Source: Lacticaseibacillus casei DSM 20011 = JCM 1134 = ATCC 393 (GTDB lineage Bacteria > Bacillota > Bacilli > Lactobacillales > Lactobacillaceae). Taken from it: a stretch of DNA of 64,000 nt. The notes beneath the pieces were generated by a model that did not search any database, had not been told where the DNA came from, and was given only the letters and a program-made list of their open reading frames with translations. The DNA lies in the NCBI RefSeq assembly GCF_000829055.1, contig NZ_AP012544.1, forward strand, positions 2,666,001 through 2,730,000, read 5' to 3'. Both the position numbers and the translations under genes were made by a program. Positions 17,988 through 26,309 of the stretch are shown here, one piece after another (position 1 is the stretch's first letter; the number at the start of each line of letters is the position of its first letter).

Positions 17988-18677
17988 TCAGCCGCGGTGC
18001 GCATCCAGAATCTCCGGACCATGCGTAGTGCCGACTACCACGGTTTTAACGAGATCGAGGAACAAACCATGTTCAACCACGCCCACCTGCTTGTTAAGCC
18101 ATTCCGCCAACAAATGCGGATGCTCGATCCGGCCAAGATGCAGGTCGATAATGTAGTTCTTTGAATCCGTCAACGCCTTGGTGCCATCGTCATTTAGGCG
18201 ATACACCGGCTTCAGTCCTTCATCCTTTAGCCGTTGCAACAACTTGCCGCTGCCGAACGGAATGACTTCAAGCGGCAACGGGAACTTGCCCAGCGTATCC
18301 ACCAACTTAGACTCGTCCACAATCCAAATATTCCGCGCAGAATTAATCGCCACAATCTTTTCGATCAAATGTGCGCGTCCGCCGCCTTTAATGCCTTGAA
18401 AATGCTTATCCACTTCATCGGCGCCGTCAATCGTTAAATCGATTTGCGCAACTTCATCCAGATCCTTCATAGGAATGCCGAGCGACTCAGCTTGCTTGCG
18501 TGTCCGCACGCTGGTCGCAACGCCGGTCAGATTCAGGTGCTCTTCTTTGACCCGCTGCGCAATCGCTTCAACCAGGTAATATACTGTTGAACCGGTGCCC
18601 AAGCCAATCGTCATGCCATCTTCAACAAACTCAGCTGCCTTTTGAGCAGCCTCCTGCTTCAACTTGTTCTGATCCAT
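17988..18677 (-). CDS. rpiA: Ribose-5-phosphate isomerase A
   Basis: A 229-residue RpiA that interconverts ribose 5-phosphate and ribulose 5-phosphate in the pentose phosphate pathway. The family segments [21 protein letters not shown] and [14 protein letters not shown] are all present, the last with catalytic Asp, Glu and Lys residues. Start taken at the ATG (18675-18677); a TTG two codons upstream is less likely. It is monocistronic with its own terminator and is probably a housekeeping gene lying inside the uronide locus. Confidence 0.95.
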   Translation of the reverse strand: MDQNKLKQEAAQKAAEFVEDGMTIGLGTGSTVYYLVEAIAQRVKEEHLNLTGVATSVRTRKQAESLGIPMKDLDEVAQIDLTIDGADEVDKHFQGIKGGGRAHLIEKIVAINSARNIWIVDESKLVDTLGKFPLPLEVIPFGSGKLLQRLKDEGLKPVYRLNDDGTKALTDSKNYIIDLHLGRIEHPHLLAEWLNKQVGVVEHGLFLDLVKTVVVGTTHGPEILDAHRG

Positions 18678-19018
18678 GGCCAACCATCCTTTTCGCTTAA
18701 TAACTCTATTATATCTGATTCCCCGGAAGATGAGCGGGTTGTCACAAGACTTGTCGGCAAATTGACAAGTTGTTTTCTGATTATCACGGGACCTTTTTCC
18801 TATAACAGTCTATCAATTTCCAAAAATGAAACAAAATATTTTAAAAAGTCTCGTGGTTTTGTTAACTTATCATGTAAGCGCCAGCATATCAGCGATTGCG
18901 GGTTACACCTTTACACAATTTCACCTGAGCTAAGCCGAACCAAAACTGGACAAACCCTTTTCACCATTGTATATTTCTATATAATAAACTTCGCAAAACT
19001 TCGTTTGGAGGCCTTCCA

Positions 19019-19789
19019 TTGGAACAAGTAAAACCAAAACAACAAAAACCGTATGGCACGGTGCTTATCAAAGCCAAAGACATCTTAGACTATCTTATGA
19101 AAGCCGATGATCCGCCGTCACTGGCAGACATGAGTGCGGCGTTAAGTTCGTCGAAGCCCACGATTTTGAAAATTCTCAACACGCTTGACATGATTGGCTT
19201 CGTTCGCCGCGATGAAAGCACCAAACGCTATTACCTCGGTACCGAACTGATCCCGTATGCGCAAAAAGCGCTCGACAGTTTTGATATTGCCAAAGTCGCT
19301 CGCCCTTTCCTTGAGAATCTGCGCGACGAAACCAACGAGACCATTAATCTCGGCATTGTGCGCAATGACAAAATCGTCTTGGTTGAAAAACTTGAGAGTC
19401 CTAACAGCATCAAGCTGGAATCCCTCATCGGTGGCACCATGAACATGTACTCCTCCGCGATGGGCAAGGCACTGCTGGCCAACTATTCGCGCAAACATTT
19501 AGATGACTACCTCGAAACGCATAAACTCAAACCGCTAACCCCCAACACGATCACCAGCTTGCCGAAACTCCGTCAAAATCTGAAAACTATTCAGGAAATG
19601 GGCGTGTCCATCGACAACGAGGAGAATCAGCCGGAAGTCCTTTGCCTCGGCGCCTCGATCATGAAAGCCGGTCGCATTTATGGTGCTTTCAGCATCAGCT
19701 CACCTAAATATCGGGTTAACAAAGAACGCCAATCCAATTTCATTCGATTGTTGCTGAATACGCAGCATGCAATTGAACAAACGCTTTAA
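19019..19789 (+). CDS. IclR family regulator, KdgR-like
   Basis: A 256-residue IclR-type regulator: N-terminal winged helix (PSLADMSAALSSSKPTILKILNTL) and a GAF-like effector domain (ETINLGIVRNDKIVLVEKLES, MNMYSSAMGKALLA, LGASIMKAGRIYGAFSIS). It starts at a TTG about ten bases after GGAGG. KdgR-type IclR proteins respond to 2-keto-3-deoxygluconate. Its place between the GH88 gene and kduI makes it the likely regulator of the uronide genes. It ends at a strong terminator. Confidence 0.9.
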   Translation: MEQVKPKQQKPYGTVLIKAKDILDYLMKADDPPSLADMSAALSSSKPTILKILNTLDMIGFVRRDESTKRYYLGTELIPYAQKALDSFDIAKVARPFLENLRDETNETINLGIVRNDKIVLVEKLESPNSIKLESLIGGTMNMYSSAMGKALLANYSRKHLDDYLETHKLKPLTPNTITSLPKLRQNLKTIQEMGVSIDNEENQPEVLCLGASIMKAGRIYGAFSISSPKYRVNKERQSNFIRLLLNTQHAIEQTL

Positions 19790-19815
19790 ATTTCAGCTAA
19801 GAACTTTAAAGATGC

Positions 19816-19867
19816 AAAAATGGCAGCCGCCTTGCTTATCACCATAAGCAAAGCGACTGCCATTTTT
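19816..19867. terminator. Terminator after the IclR gene, possibly bidirectional
   Basis: A long stem (AAAATGGCAG with CTGCCATTTTT, then CTTGCTTAT with ATAAGCAAAG) with T-runs on both strands. It serves the IclR gene and the convergent minus-strand gene. Confidence 0.85.
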
Positions 19868-19891
19868 CATGCCGAATATTCTGGATCGCCA

Positions 19892-20695
19892 CTATTTTGC
19901 GAACGCCTCTTTACCCCAAGCCTCCAACTCAGTAAGCGCCGGAAAAGTCGAACTATCCTGATCCTTCACCAAGTGCGTGAGGTTCAGCCACGTCACTTTA
20001 CGCGGCATGATGTCAAATTGCTGCGGTGCTGCCGTCTTCTTAAGCTCAAGCTTTTCGCTGCTGCCATCGGAAAATTCGACGGTAACTTCCTGCCAATAAC
20101 TATCATGCGGATAATCAGCCCGCAAAATCAGCACAAGGCGATTCACCAAAACTTCCCGGCCAAAGTCCAATGTCAATTCAGCGTCAGGGCACTCGGCAAT
20201 TCCCCGCGACTGAAACGGATAACTGCCATGCTTTTCGTTAGCAATCACCCCATCAATGACATTCTTGGCATAAAATACGAGTTCATCCCGCGTCTCCGCA
20301 TTGGCGGATGCATGGGGATAGGCACCGCTTGCTTCATGCTGGTCATGGGTGTTCAGCGCCAAATTGCGTGAAACAGTTAGCTCATCTTCATTAGCCACCC
20401 GCACCCAGGCATAGTGATTGGTTCCTAAAAATGCTCCATCCGGATATGGCCATTCCTTCTGCAAGTTAAACGGAATCCGAAAATCCCACGTGGTTTGTTT
20501 CAGATACACCAGCGATGGTGCCACACTCGCATCCAATTGCACCCACACATAAGCGGGCGCGTCACTGACTCGAACCTGATAGTAATCGCCCAACGCATAC
20601 TGCTTGTGATAAGCCAAATAGGTTCTCGCCTCACTCGTCGCGGTTTTAAGCGTTTGATCTTCATGTCTTAATTGCAAGGTTATTTCAGTCATCAT
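19892..20695 (-). CDS. Carbohydrate-binding-like protein of the uronide locus
   Basis: A 267-residue protein without signal peptide or membrane segment. The C-terminal ~150 residues (FYAKNVIDGVIANEKHGSYP, then LTLDFGREVLVNRLVLILR and SYWQEVTVEFSDGS) resemble a discoidin or F5/8 type C jelly-roll domain. The N-terminal part is a beta-rich segment I do not recognise. I place the start at the ATG ATG following GAGGAGGCGC. It is divergent from kduI. A role in binding or processing the uronide substrate is inferred only from context; no catalytic motif is visible. Confidence 0.65.
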   Translation of the reverse strand: MMTEITLQLRHEDQTLKTATSEARTYLAYHKQYALGDYYQVRVSDAPAYVWVQLDASVAPSLVYLKQTTWDFRIPFNLQKEWPYPDGAFLGTNHYAWVRVANEDELTVSRNLALNTHDQHEASGAYPHASANAETRDELVFYAKNVIDGVIANEKHGSYPFQSRGIAECPDAELTLDFGREVLVNRLVLILRADYPHDSYWQEVTVEFSDGSSEKLELKKTAAPQQFDIMPRKVTWLNLTHLVKDQDSSTFPALTELEAWGKEAFAK

Positions 20696-20874
20696 GCGCC
20701 TCCTCAAAGTCATTAACTGCTAACTCGGTAGCCGAATGTTAAGCCCGGCAAACCGTGTCCTTTTGCCATCTTGAAATTTCTAATTAAGAAAGACCGTTTT
20801 TAACAAAAGACAACTGTATCGTATGGCAAGTAAATACATACTGTCAAACGTTGGCTGAAATTTCATAATAGCGC

Positions 20875-20902
20875 TTGCATTTTTGACTAGTAATGCTATA
20901 TT
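20875..20902 (+). promoter_or_regulatory. Promoter of kduI
   Basis: TTGCAT (20875-20880) and TATATT (20897-20902) are spaced by 16 bp, about 55 bp upstream of the kduI start. AGCGCTTGCA overlaps the -35 box and resembles a cre half, so CcpA control is possible. Confidence 0.55.
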
Positions 20903-20957
20903 GGACTTGTGCAAAATAATAAACATTGTTTCTTTAAAAGAAATGGAGGCTTTTTCA

Positions 20958-21803
20958 TTGTCATTCAATATGGTCACGCGTTACGCGCATAGCCCTGAAG
21001 ACATTAAACATTACGATACCGATAAGCTGCGTGAGGAATTCTTGATGCCAAAGATCTTTGCGCCTGGCGATATTTTACTCACCTATACTTACAACGATCG
21101 GATGATTTTTGGCGGGGTAACCCCAACTGATCAGCCACTGGAAATTGCGCTATCAAAAGAATTAGGCGTTGATTTCTTCTTACAGCGTCGCGAACTGGGC
21201 CTTATCAACATTGGCGGCGAAGGTAGTATCACGATTGACGGAACAGAAGAGCCGATGACGACTCACGACGGTTACTATGTGGGCATGGGCACCAAGCATG
21301 TTATTTTCAAATCAAATGATCCGGCGAACCCAGCTAAGTTCTATGTCGTTTCGACGCCGGCACACAAAACCTATCCGAATAAAAAGTTACCGTTTGCCGA
21401 CGCTTTAGCAAAACCGATGGGCGATCAGGCGCATATGAATAAGCGCACGATCTACAAATACATTGACGCTTCACAGATGGACACCTGCCAGTTGCAGATG
21501 GGCTACACTGTCCTCGAACCCGGCTCTTCCTGGAACACGATGCCGGCACATACCCATGCACGGCGGATGGAAACTTATATGTATTTTGAATTCGCCGAAC
21601 CCGATACCCGCGTCTTCCACTTCCTGGGCGAGCCTGATGAAACCCGGCACATCGCACTATTTAACGAACAAGCAGTGGTCAACCCAAGCTGGTCCATTCA
21701 TTGCGGCGTCGGCACCACCAACTATGCCTTCATCTGGGCAATGTGCGGTGAAAACCAAACCTACGATGATATGGATCAGGTACCAATGTCTGAATTACGT
21801 TAA
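20958..21803 (+). CDS. kduI: 4-deoxy-L-threo-5-hexosulose-uronate ketol-isomerase
   Basis: A 281-residue KduI that isomerises 5-keto-4-deoxyuronate, the spontaneous product of unsaturated uronic acids, on the way to 2-keto-3-deoxygluconate. The N-terminus (HSPEDIKHYDTDKLREEFL) and the metal-binding region (MPAHTHARRMETYMYFE with His, His, Glu) are typical. I choose the TTG at 20958, eight bases after GGAGG, which gives the normal KduI length; upstream in-frame codons lie in the promoter. The gene is complete, but an IS30-type element starts 9 bp after its stop, and no kduD or kdgA follows it here. Confidence 0.93.
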   Translation: MSFNMVTRYAHSPEDIKHYDTDKLREEFLMPKIFAPGDILLTYTYNDRMIFGGVTPTDQPLEIALSKELGVDFFLQRRELGLINIGGEGSITIDGTEEPMTTHDGYYVGMGTKHVIFKSNDPANPAKFYVVSTPAHKTYPNKKLPFADALAKPMGDQAHMNKRTIYKYIDASQMDTCQLQMGYTVLEPGSSWNTMPAHTHARRMETYMYFEFAEPDTRVFHFLGEPDETRHIALFNEQAVVNPSWSIHCGVGTTNYAFIWAMCGENQTYDDMDQVPMSELR

Positions 21804-21812
21804 AATTCAAAC

Positions 21813-23074
21813 CCCAAATTGCAAGAACAAGTTAGCCGGGGTGTTGAGACACTCCCAAGAACAGCCTGTTATCTTATGAGTGGTTCATTGTTTAGCTTAC
21901 GTGTTGTGCTGAACGCCGAGTCCGGCGCACTTCGGTCTCAAAACACTCCTGGGGGCCACGGTAGTCTAGCTTTCTCCGGGGAAGCCCGTTAAGACGGTCT
22001 TGGGTAGCCAGCACCTGGCTGGGACTAACATCATCCAGCGACTCGCCTTTTGGGTAGTCACGTCTAATCATGCGATTGTGGGCCTCGTTGGAGCCGCGAT
22101 CGCATGAGGTGTATGAATGCGCGTAGAAGATGTCTGTATCTGTGTCCTCAAAGGCCTTATCCAGAGTCGAGAACTCCGGGCCATTGTCTGCGGTAATCGT
22201 GCGCAGACAGTCACCCCACTCAAGCTTGATTTCTCGTAACGCAAACTCCACAGAGTCCGAGTCTCGGCCGTCGATCAGTCGGAGAAGTTGGCAACGAGTC
22301 TTCCGCTCAATCAGGCTAAGGATGACGCTCTCACGGCCATTGCGTTTCCCGACAACGGTATCCATCTCCCAATGTCCGAACTGCTTGCGGCGTTCGACAG
22401 CCTTAGGACGCTCCTCAATACTGCGGCCGGCTAGGCGCTTATGCTTAGTGCTCTTGTGTTGCTTGGTCCGCCGATTTGCCTTCTCCACGAGATCGATGTT
22501 CCGAATTTCTAAGCGTTGATCATCGATGTAGCGATATAAAGTGGTTGTGCACACCATCTCCTCAGGGGTGAATAGCTTGGCTCGCCGTGCGGCGCCAACG
22601 GCTGCATCAGGCGACCAGTGTTCAGTCTTGGCCTGATTAACGTACCAGGCCAGGAAGTGGCTTGTAGCGGCGAATTTATCCGGCCTATGACAATTCAGAC
22701 GTGCGGTCTCATAGCGCGTCTGAGCAGCTTCAGGACTATATTCCGTATGATAGATCAGTTTGCCATTAATGCGCTTAGCCTGCTTGACAGTCCCTCGGTC
22801 AATCTCATTATTGATGGTTTGATGGCAGACGCCAATTTTGGCAGCAATTTCGCGTTTGGAGGTGCCGGTGGCGTAAAGTTCTGCAATTCTACCGCGTTCC
22901 ATTTGAGACAAATGATGACCTGGTTGACGACGTGTGATATCCTGTTCATGCATCAGGACAATACCTCTTTCATTGTTTGTGTTGGAACTTCAATGATACA
23001 GGATATCTGTTCTTGATGTTTTTTATTGTCCCAAATTTGTAATAAAAGTGGCTAACTTGATTTTAAAACGCGCG
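21813..23074 (-). mobile_element. IS30-family element B, copy 1 (1262 bp, inverted)
   Basis: Related to element A but distinct. The ends read inward CGCGCGTTTTAAAATCAAG (5' side) and CCCAAATTGCAAG (3' side). An identical copy in opposite orientation lies at 24547-25808. The 5'-side flank ATTTGTTTTTATT (23075-23087) matches, as its complement, the 3'-side flank of copy 2, not its own other flank. That pattern is expected after inversion of the segment between the two copies. Confidence 0.92.
21892..22953 (-). CDS. IS30-family transposase (element B, copy 1)
   Basis: A 353-residue IS30 transposase with an N-terminal helix-turn-helix (AAKIGVCHQTINNEIDRG) and a DDE domain (GHWEMDTVVGKRNG, TADNGPEFSTL, CDRGSNEAHNRMIRRD). 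It is identical in protein sequence to the copy at 24.7 kb and looks intact. It is about two-thirds identical to element A by eye. Confidence 0.93.
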   Translation of the reverse strand: MHEQDITRRQPGHHLSQMERGRIAELYATGTSKREIAAKIGVCHQTINNEIDRGTVKQAKRINGKLIYHTEYSPEAAQTRYETARLNCHRPDKFAATSHFLAWYVNQAKTEHWSPDAAVGAARRAKLFTPEEMVCTTTLYRYIDDQRLEIRNIDLVEKANRRTKQHKSTKHKRLAGRSIEERPKAVERRKQFGHWEMDTVVGKRNGRESVILSLIERKTRCQLLRLIDGRDSDSVEFALREIKLEWGDCLRTITADNGPEFSTLDKAFEDTDTDIFYAHSYTSCDRGSNEAHNRMIRRDYPKGESLDDVSPSQVLATQDRLNGLPRRKLDYRGPQECFETEVRRTRRSAQHVS

Positions 23075-23273
23075 ATTTGTTTTTATTGTTCTAATTTCGG
23101 TGACTGTTTTATTGGCGGTCGTGCTCACGTATGTCTGGCCTTTCATCCAGATGGGCATTTCCGGATTAGGTGGCGTTATCAATAAGACTGGCAACTTTGG
23201 ACTGTTCCTCTATGGCTCGTTGGAACGTTTACTAATCCCAACCGGCTTGCATCATTTAATTTATACACCATTC
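23075..23273 (+). pseudogene. Alpha-glucoside-type PTS EIIC, middle fragment
   Basis: Open in the frame starting at 23076, this codes for FVFIVLISVTVLLAVVLTY through LERLLIPTGLHHLIYTPF, a match to the middle of GlvC/MalX-type EIIC permeases of the glucose superfamily. It is the direct continuation of the fragment on the opposite strand at 25.8-26.3 kb, with the 13-bp target duplication shared. Its own continuation is interrupted by an IS30-type element at 23274. Confidence 0.88.
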
Positions 23274-24324
23274 CCTAGATTGCATAATTAAAGTTACCAC
23301 CCAGAAAATGTGAAAAAAGACCTGTCCGTTCTTGCTAAAATGGTGTTTGCATAACATACCATCTAGAGAGAAGGACAGGTCCCATGGCCATTATAACCTT
23401 AATTGAACGATCTCAGATAGAACTGATGCAACACCACACGATTCAATACATCGCCGCGACCTTAGGCCGCTCTCGTATTTCTATTAGGCATGAGCTTCAC
23501 CGTTGCCCTGAAGGTGATTACTGCGCCATTATAGCTCAGGATCATGCCGATACTTGTCGGCATCGTTGTGGTCGGCACTCGATTTTAACGCCTAAGTTGA
23601 AGCGGATGGTAACTGAGAAGCTAAACCTGGGTTGGTCCCCTGAAATGGTCGGTTATGCCGTTCACTGTGCGCCACACACGATTTACCACTGGATTTATCA
23701 AAGACAAGTCGATTTTCAGCCAAGCCAACTCTTTGATCACGGTAAACGTCATAAAAGAAGACAAGACCTTCGGTCGCGCTATAACCAAGCAGTAGGCACC
23801 TCAATTGAGATTCGCAGTGAGTCAGCTAATCGGCGAACCGAAAAAGGACATTTAGAGATGGATACAGTTCGCGGTGGTCGCGGGTCAAAGGCTGCTGTTT
23901 TGACCATTGTCGATCGGGTGACACGTTTAATGGCGACAACTAAGCTTGAAAACTTATCACAAAATGCTGTTCTCAAGGGATTTGCAAGACTGATGGTGGA
24001 CTTTCCGGGTCCGGTTCGATCAGTGACGGTTGATCACGGTAAAGAGTTTTCCTGCGATCAGGCGCTTACAAAGCGCTATCGGATACCGGTTTACTTTTGC
24101 CACGCCTATCACCCGAATGAACGGGGCACAAATGAACGGTTCAATCGAGAACTTCGCTACTATTTCCCGAAGGGAACACACTTTGATCAGGTTTCAGAGA
24201 CCGATATTCAACAAGCCACAGCGCTTATCAATAACAAACCTAGAAAATGTCTCCGTTGGCAAACCCCAGTTCAAGCAGTGAGCAAGCCTCTTTCTAGGTG
24301 GTAACTTTATTATTGCAATCTAGG
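23274..24324 (+). mobile_element. IS30-family element C, copy 1 (1051 bp)
   Basis: Terminal inverted repeats begin CCTAGATTGCA on both sides and extend with a few mismatches to AAAGTTACCACC (about 28 bp). The insertion interrupts the EIIC fragment between codons for YTPF and LYTSLGG and is flanked by a 4-bp duplication ATTC (23270-23273 and 24325-24328). A nearly identical copy lies at 38845-39895. Confidence 0.92.
23384..24304 (+). CDS. IS30-family transposase (element C, copy 1)
   Basis: A 306-residue IS30 transposase of a shorter type than A and B. It has an N-terminal helix-turn-helix (YIAATLGRSRISIRHELHR), and the DDE residues lie in KGHLEMDTVRGG, VTVDHGKEFS and NERGTNERFNRELRYYFPKG. 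It ends IS-internally at GGTAA, 20 bp before the element border. It differs from the copy at 39 kb by two residues (Ala/Thr, His/Gln). It appears intact. Confidence 0.93.
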   Translation: MAIITLIERSQIELMQHHTIQYIAATLGRSRISIRHELHRCPEGDYCAIIAQDHADTCRHRCGRHSILTPKLKRMVTEKLNLGWSPEMVGYAVHCAPHTIYHWIYQRQVDFQPSQLFDHGKRHKRRQDLRSRYNQAVGTSIEIRSESANRRTEKGHLEMDTVRGGRGSKAAVLTIVDRVTRLMATTKLENLSQNAVLKGFARLMVDFPGPVRSVTVDHGKEFSCDQALTKRYRIPVYFCHAYHPNERGTNERFNRELRYYFPKGTHFDQVSETDIQQATALINNKPRKCLRWQTPVQAVSKPLSRW

Positions 24325-24546
24325 ATTCTTATATACCTCACTTGGTGGCGTTCAAGAAATCGGTGGACATATTTTTGAAGGAGCAAGAAATATTTATTAT
24401 GCCGAAATGGCGGATCCGAGCATTCACTTGCTGTCCCGTTCCGTTATATGGGACGCTCGGGGGATCTCAAAAATGTTTGGTTTGATTGGTGCATGTTTAG
24501 CAATGTATCAGATGGCTAAACCAGAAAATAAGAATAAAGTAAAAGC
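24325..24546 (+). pseudogene. Alpha-glucoside-type PTS EIIC, later fragment
   Basis: This continues the EIIC reading frame after element C: LYTSLGGVQEIGGHIFEGARNIY onward to MYQMAKPENKNKVKA, where element B copy 2 begins. The rest of the gene (about the last 150 residues and any IIB/IIA domain) is missing. The lack of a matching target duplication at this edge points to an IS-adjacent deletion reaching toward kduI. Confidence 0.85.
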
Positions 24547-25808
24547 CGCGCGTTTTAAAATCAAGTTAGCCACTTTTATTACAAATTTGGGACAATAAAA
24601 AACATCAAGAACAGATATCCTGTATCATTGAAGTTCCAACACAAACAATGAAAGAGGTATTGTCCTGATGCATGAACAGGATATCACACGTCGTCAACCA
24701 GGTCATCATTTGTCTCAAATGGAACGCGGTAGAATTGCAGAACTTTACGCCACCGGCACCTCCAAACGCGAAATTGCTGCCAAAATTGGCGTCTGCCATC
24801 AAACCATCAATAATGAGATTGACCGAGGGACTGTCAAGCAGGCTAAGCGCATTAATGGCAAACTGATCTATCATACGGAATATAGTCCTGAAGCTGCTCA
24901 GACGCGCTATGAGACCGCACGTCTGAATTGTCATAGGCCGGATAAATTCGCCGCTACAAGCCACTTCCTGGCCTGGTACGTTAATCAGGCCAAGACTGAA
25001 CACTGGTCGCCTGATGCAGCCGTTGGCGCCGCACGGCGAGCCAAGCTATTCACCCCTGAGGAGATGGTGTGCACAACCACTTTATATCGCTACATCGATG
25101 ATCAACGCTTAGAAATTCGGAACATCGATCTCGTGGAGAAGGCAAATCGGCGGACCAAGCAACACAAGAGCACTAAGCATAAGCGCCTAGCCGGCCGCAG
25201 TATTGAGGAGCGTCCTAAGGCTGTCGAACGCCGCAAGCAGTTCGGACATTGGGAGATGGATACCGTTGTCGGGAAACGCAATGGCCGTGAGAGCGTCATC
25301 CTTAGCCTGATTGAGCGGAAGACTCGTTGCCAACTTCTCCGACTGATCGACGGCCGAGACTCGGACTCTGTGGAGTTTGCGTTACGAGAAATCAAGCTTG
25401 AGTGGGGTGACTGTCTGCGCACGATTACCGCAGACAATGGCCCGGAGTTCTCGACTCTGGATAAGGCCTTTGAGGACACAGATACAGACATCTTCTACGC
25501 GCATTCATACACCTCATGCGATCGCGGCTCCAACGAGGCCCACAATCGCATGATTAGACGTGACTACCCAAAAGGCGAGTCGCTGGATGATGTTAGTCCC
25601 AGCCAGGTGCTGGCTACCCAAGACCGTCTTAACGGGCTTCCCCGGAGAAAGCTAGACTACCGTGGCCCCCAGGAGTGTTTTGAGACCGAAGTGCGCCGGA
25701 CTCGGCGTTCAGCACAACACGTAAGCTAAACAATGAACCACTCATAAGATAACAGGCTGTTCTTGGGAGTGTCTCAACACCCCGGCTAACTTGTTCTTGC
25801 AATTTGGG
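24547..25808 (+). mobile_element. IS30-family element B, copy 2 (1262 bp)
   Basis: Same element as copy 1 in the opposite orientation. Its 3'-side flank AATAAAAACAAAT (25809-25821) is the 13-bp partner of the 5'-side flank of copy 1. Its 5'-side flank (ending GTAAAAGC at 24546) has no partner at its other edge. Confidence 0.92.
24668..25729 (+). CDS. IS30-family transposase (element B, copy 2)
   Basis: A 353-residue IS30 transposase, identical to the one in copy 1, with the same helix-turn-helix and DDE motifs. It starts at an ATG shortly after GAAAGAGGTATT. Two perfect inverted copies 1.5 kb apart make the segment between them liable to flip by homologous recombination. Confidence 0.93.
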   Translation: MHEQDITRRQPGHHLSQMERGRIAELYATGTSKREIAAKIGVCHQTINNEIDRGTVKQAKRINGKLIYHTEYSPEAAQTRYETARLNCHRPDKFAATSHFLAWYVNQAKTEHWSPDAAVGAARRAKLFTPEEMVCTTTLYRYIDDQRLEIRNIDLVEKANRRTKQHKSTKHKRLAGRSIEERPKAVERRKQFGHWEMDTVVGKRNGRESVILSLIERKTRCQLLRLIDGRDSDSVEFALREIKLEWGDCLRTITADNGPEFSTLDKAFEDTDTDIFYAHSYTSCDRGSNEAHNRMIRRDYPKGESLDDVSPSQVLATQDRLNGLPRRKLDYRGPQECFETEVRRTRRSAQHVS

Positions 25809-26309
25809 AATAAAAACAAATCGACTCCCACCGTATATTTGAAACGCACTGCGGAACTCTGTATCGACAAACCTGCTATGGATGTAACCCACGGTGATAC
25901 CAAGTATGATGCCTAGGAAAACACCCATATCTAAAATTTGAACACCGAGTACTGATGCTTGACCTGTTCCTTGAAGATTTTCTGCCTTAGAAAGAATACC
26001 GCGTAATTCCATAAATTTGTTCATCGCATTGATGAAAACAAGGAACGTCAATAAAGCGGTAAAACCAGCTTCAGCTTTCTTTTTCTTTGCCAAGCCAACT
26101 GCCAACCCCACACAGAAAATCACCCCAAGGTTCGTCAGAATTGATACCAACGAACCTGATAGAATTAGCCCAAATCCTTTGGTCACCGGATTATTCATAA
26201 AGGGTGCAATTTCGAGCAGTTTCTGATTCGTGAAGATATTACCGATTGCTATCAAAATACCAGCAATCGGTAATATCAATACAGGAACAAACATCGCTTT
26301 CGAAAATCG
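25809..26309 (-). pseudogene. Alpha-glucoside-type PTS EIIC, N-terminal fragment
   Basis: Codes on the minus strand for FSKAMFVPVLILPIAG through IYGGSRFVFI, the N-terminal ~165 residues of a GlvC/MalX-type EIIC. The first ~10 residues and the promoter are cut off by the ISL3-type element at 26310. The downstream end is cut by element B, and the gene continues on the plus strand at 23075. The fragment is therefore dead; the longer open frame that runs into the IS is not a real protein. Confidence 0.88.

Noticed and set aside
25629..26294. A 221-residue EIIC protein
   Set aside because: Its last third is read through the end of element B; only the part from 25809 is PTS sequence.
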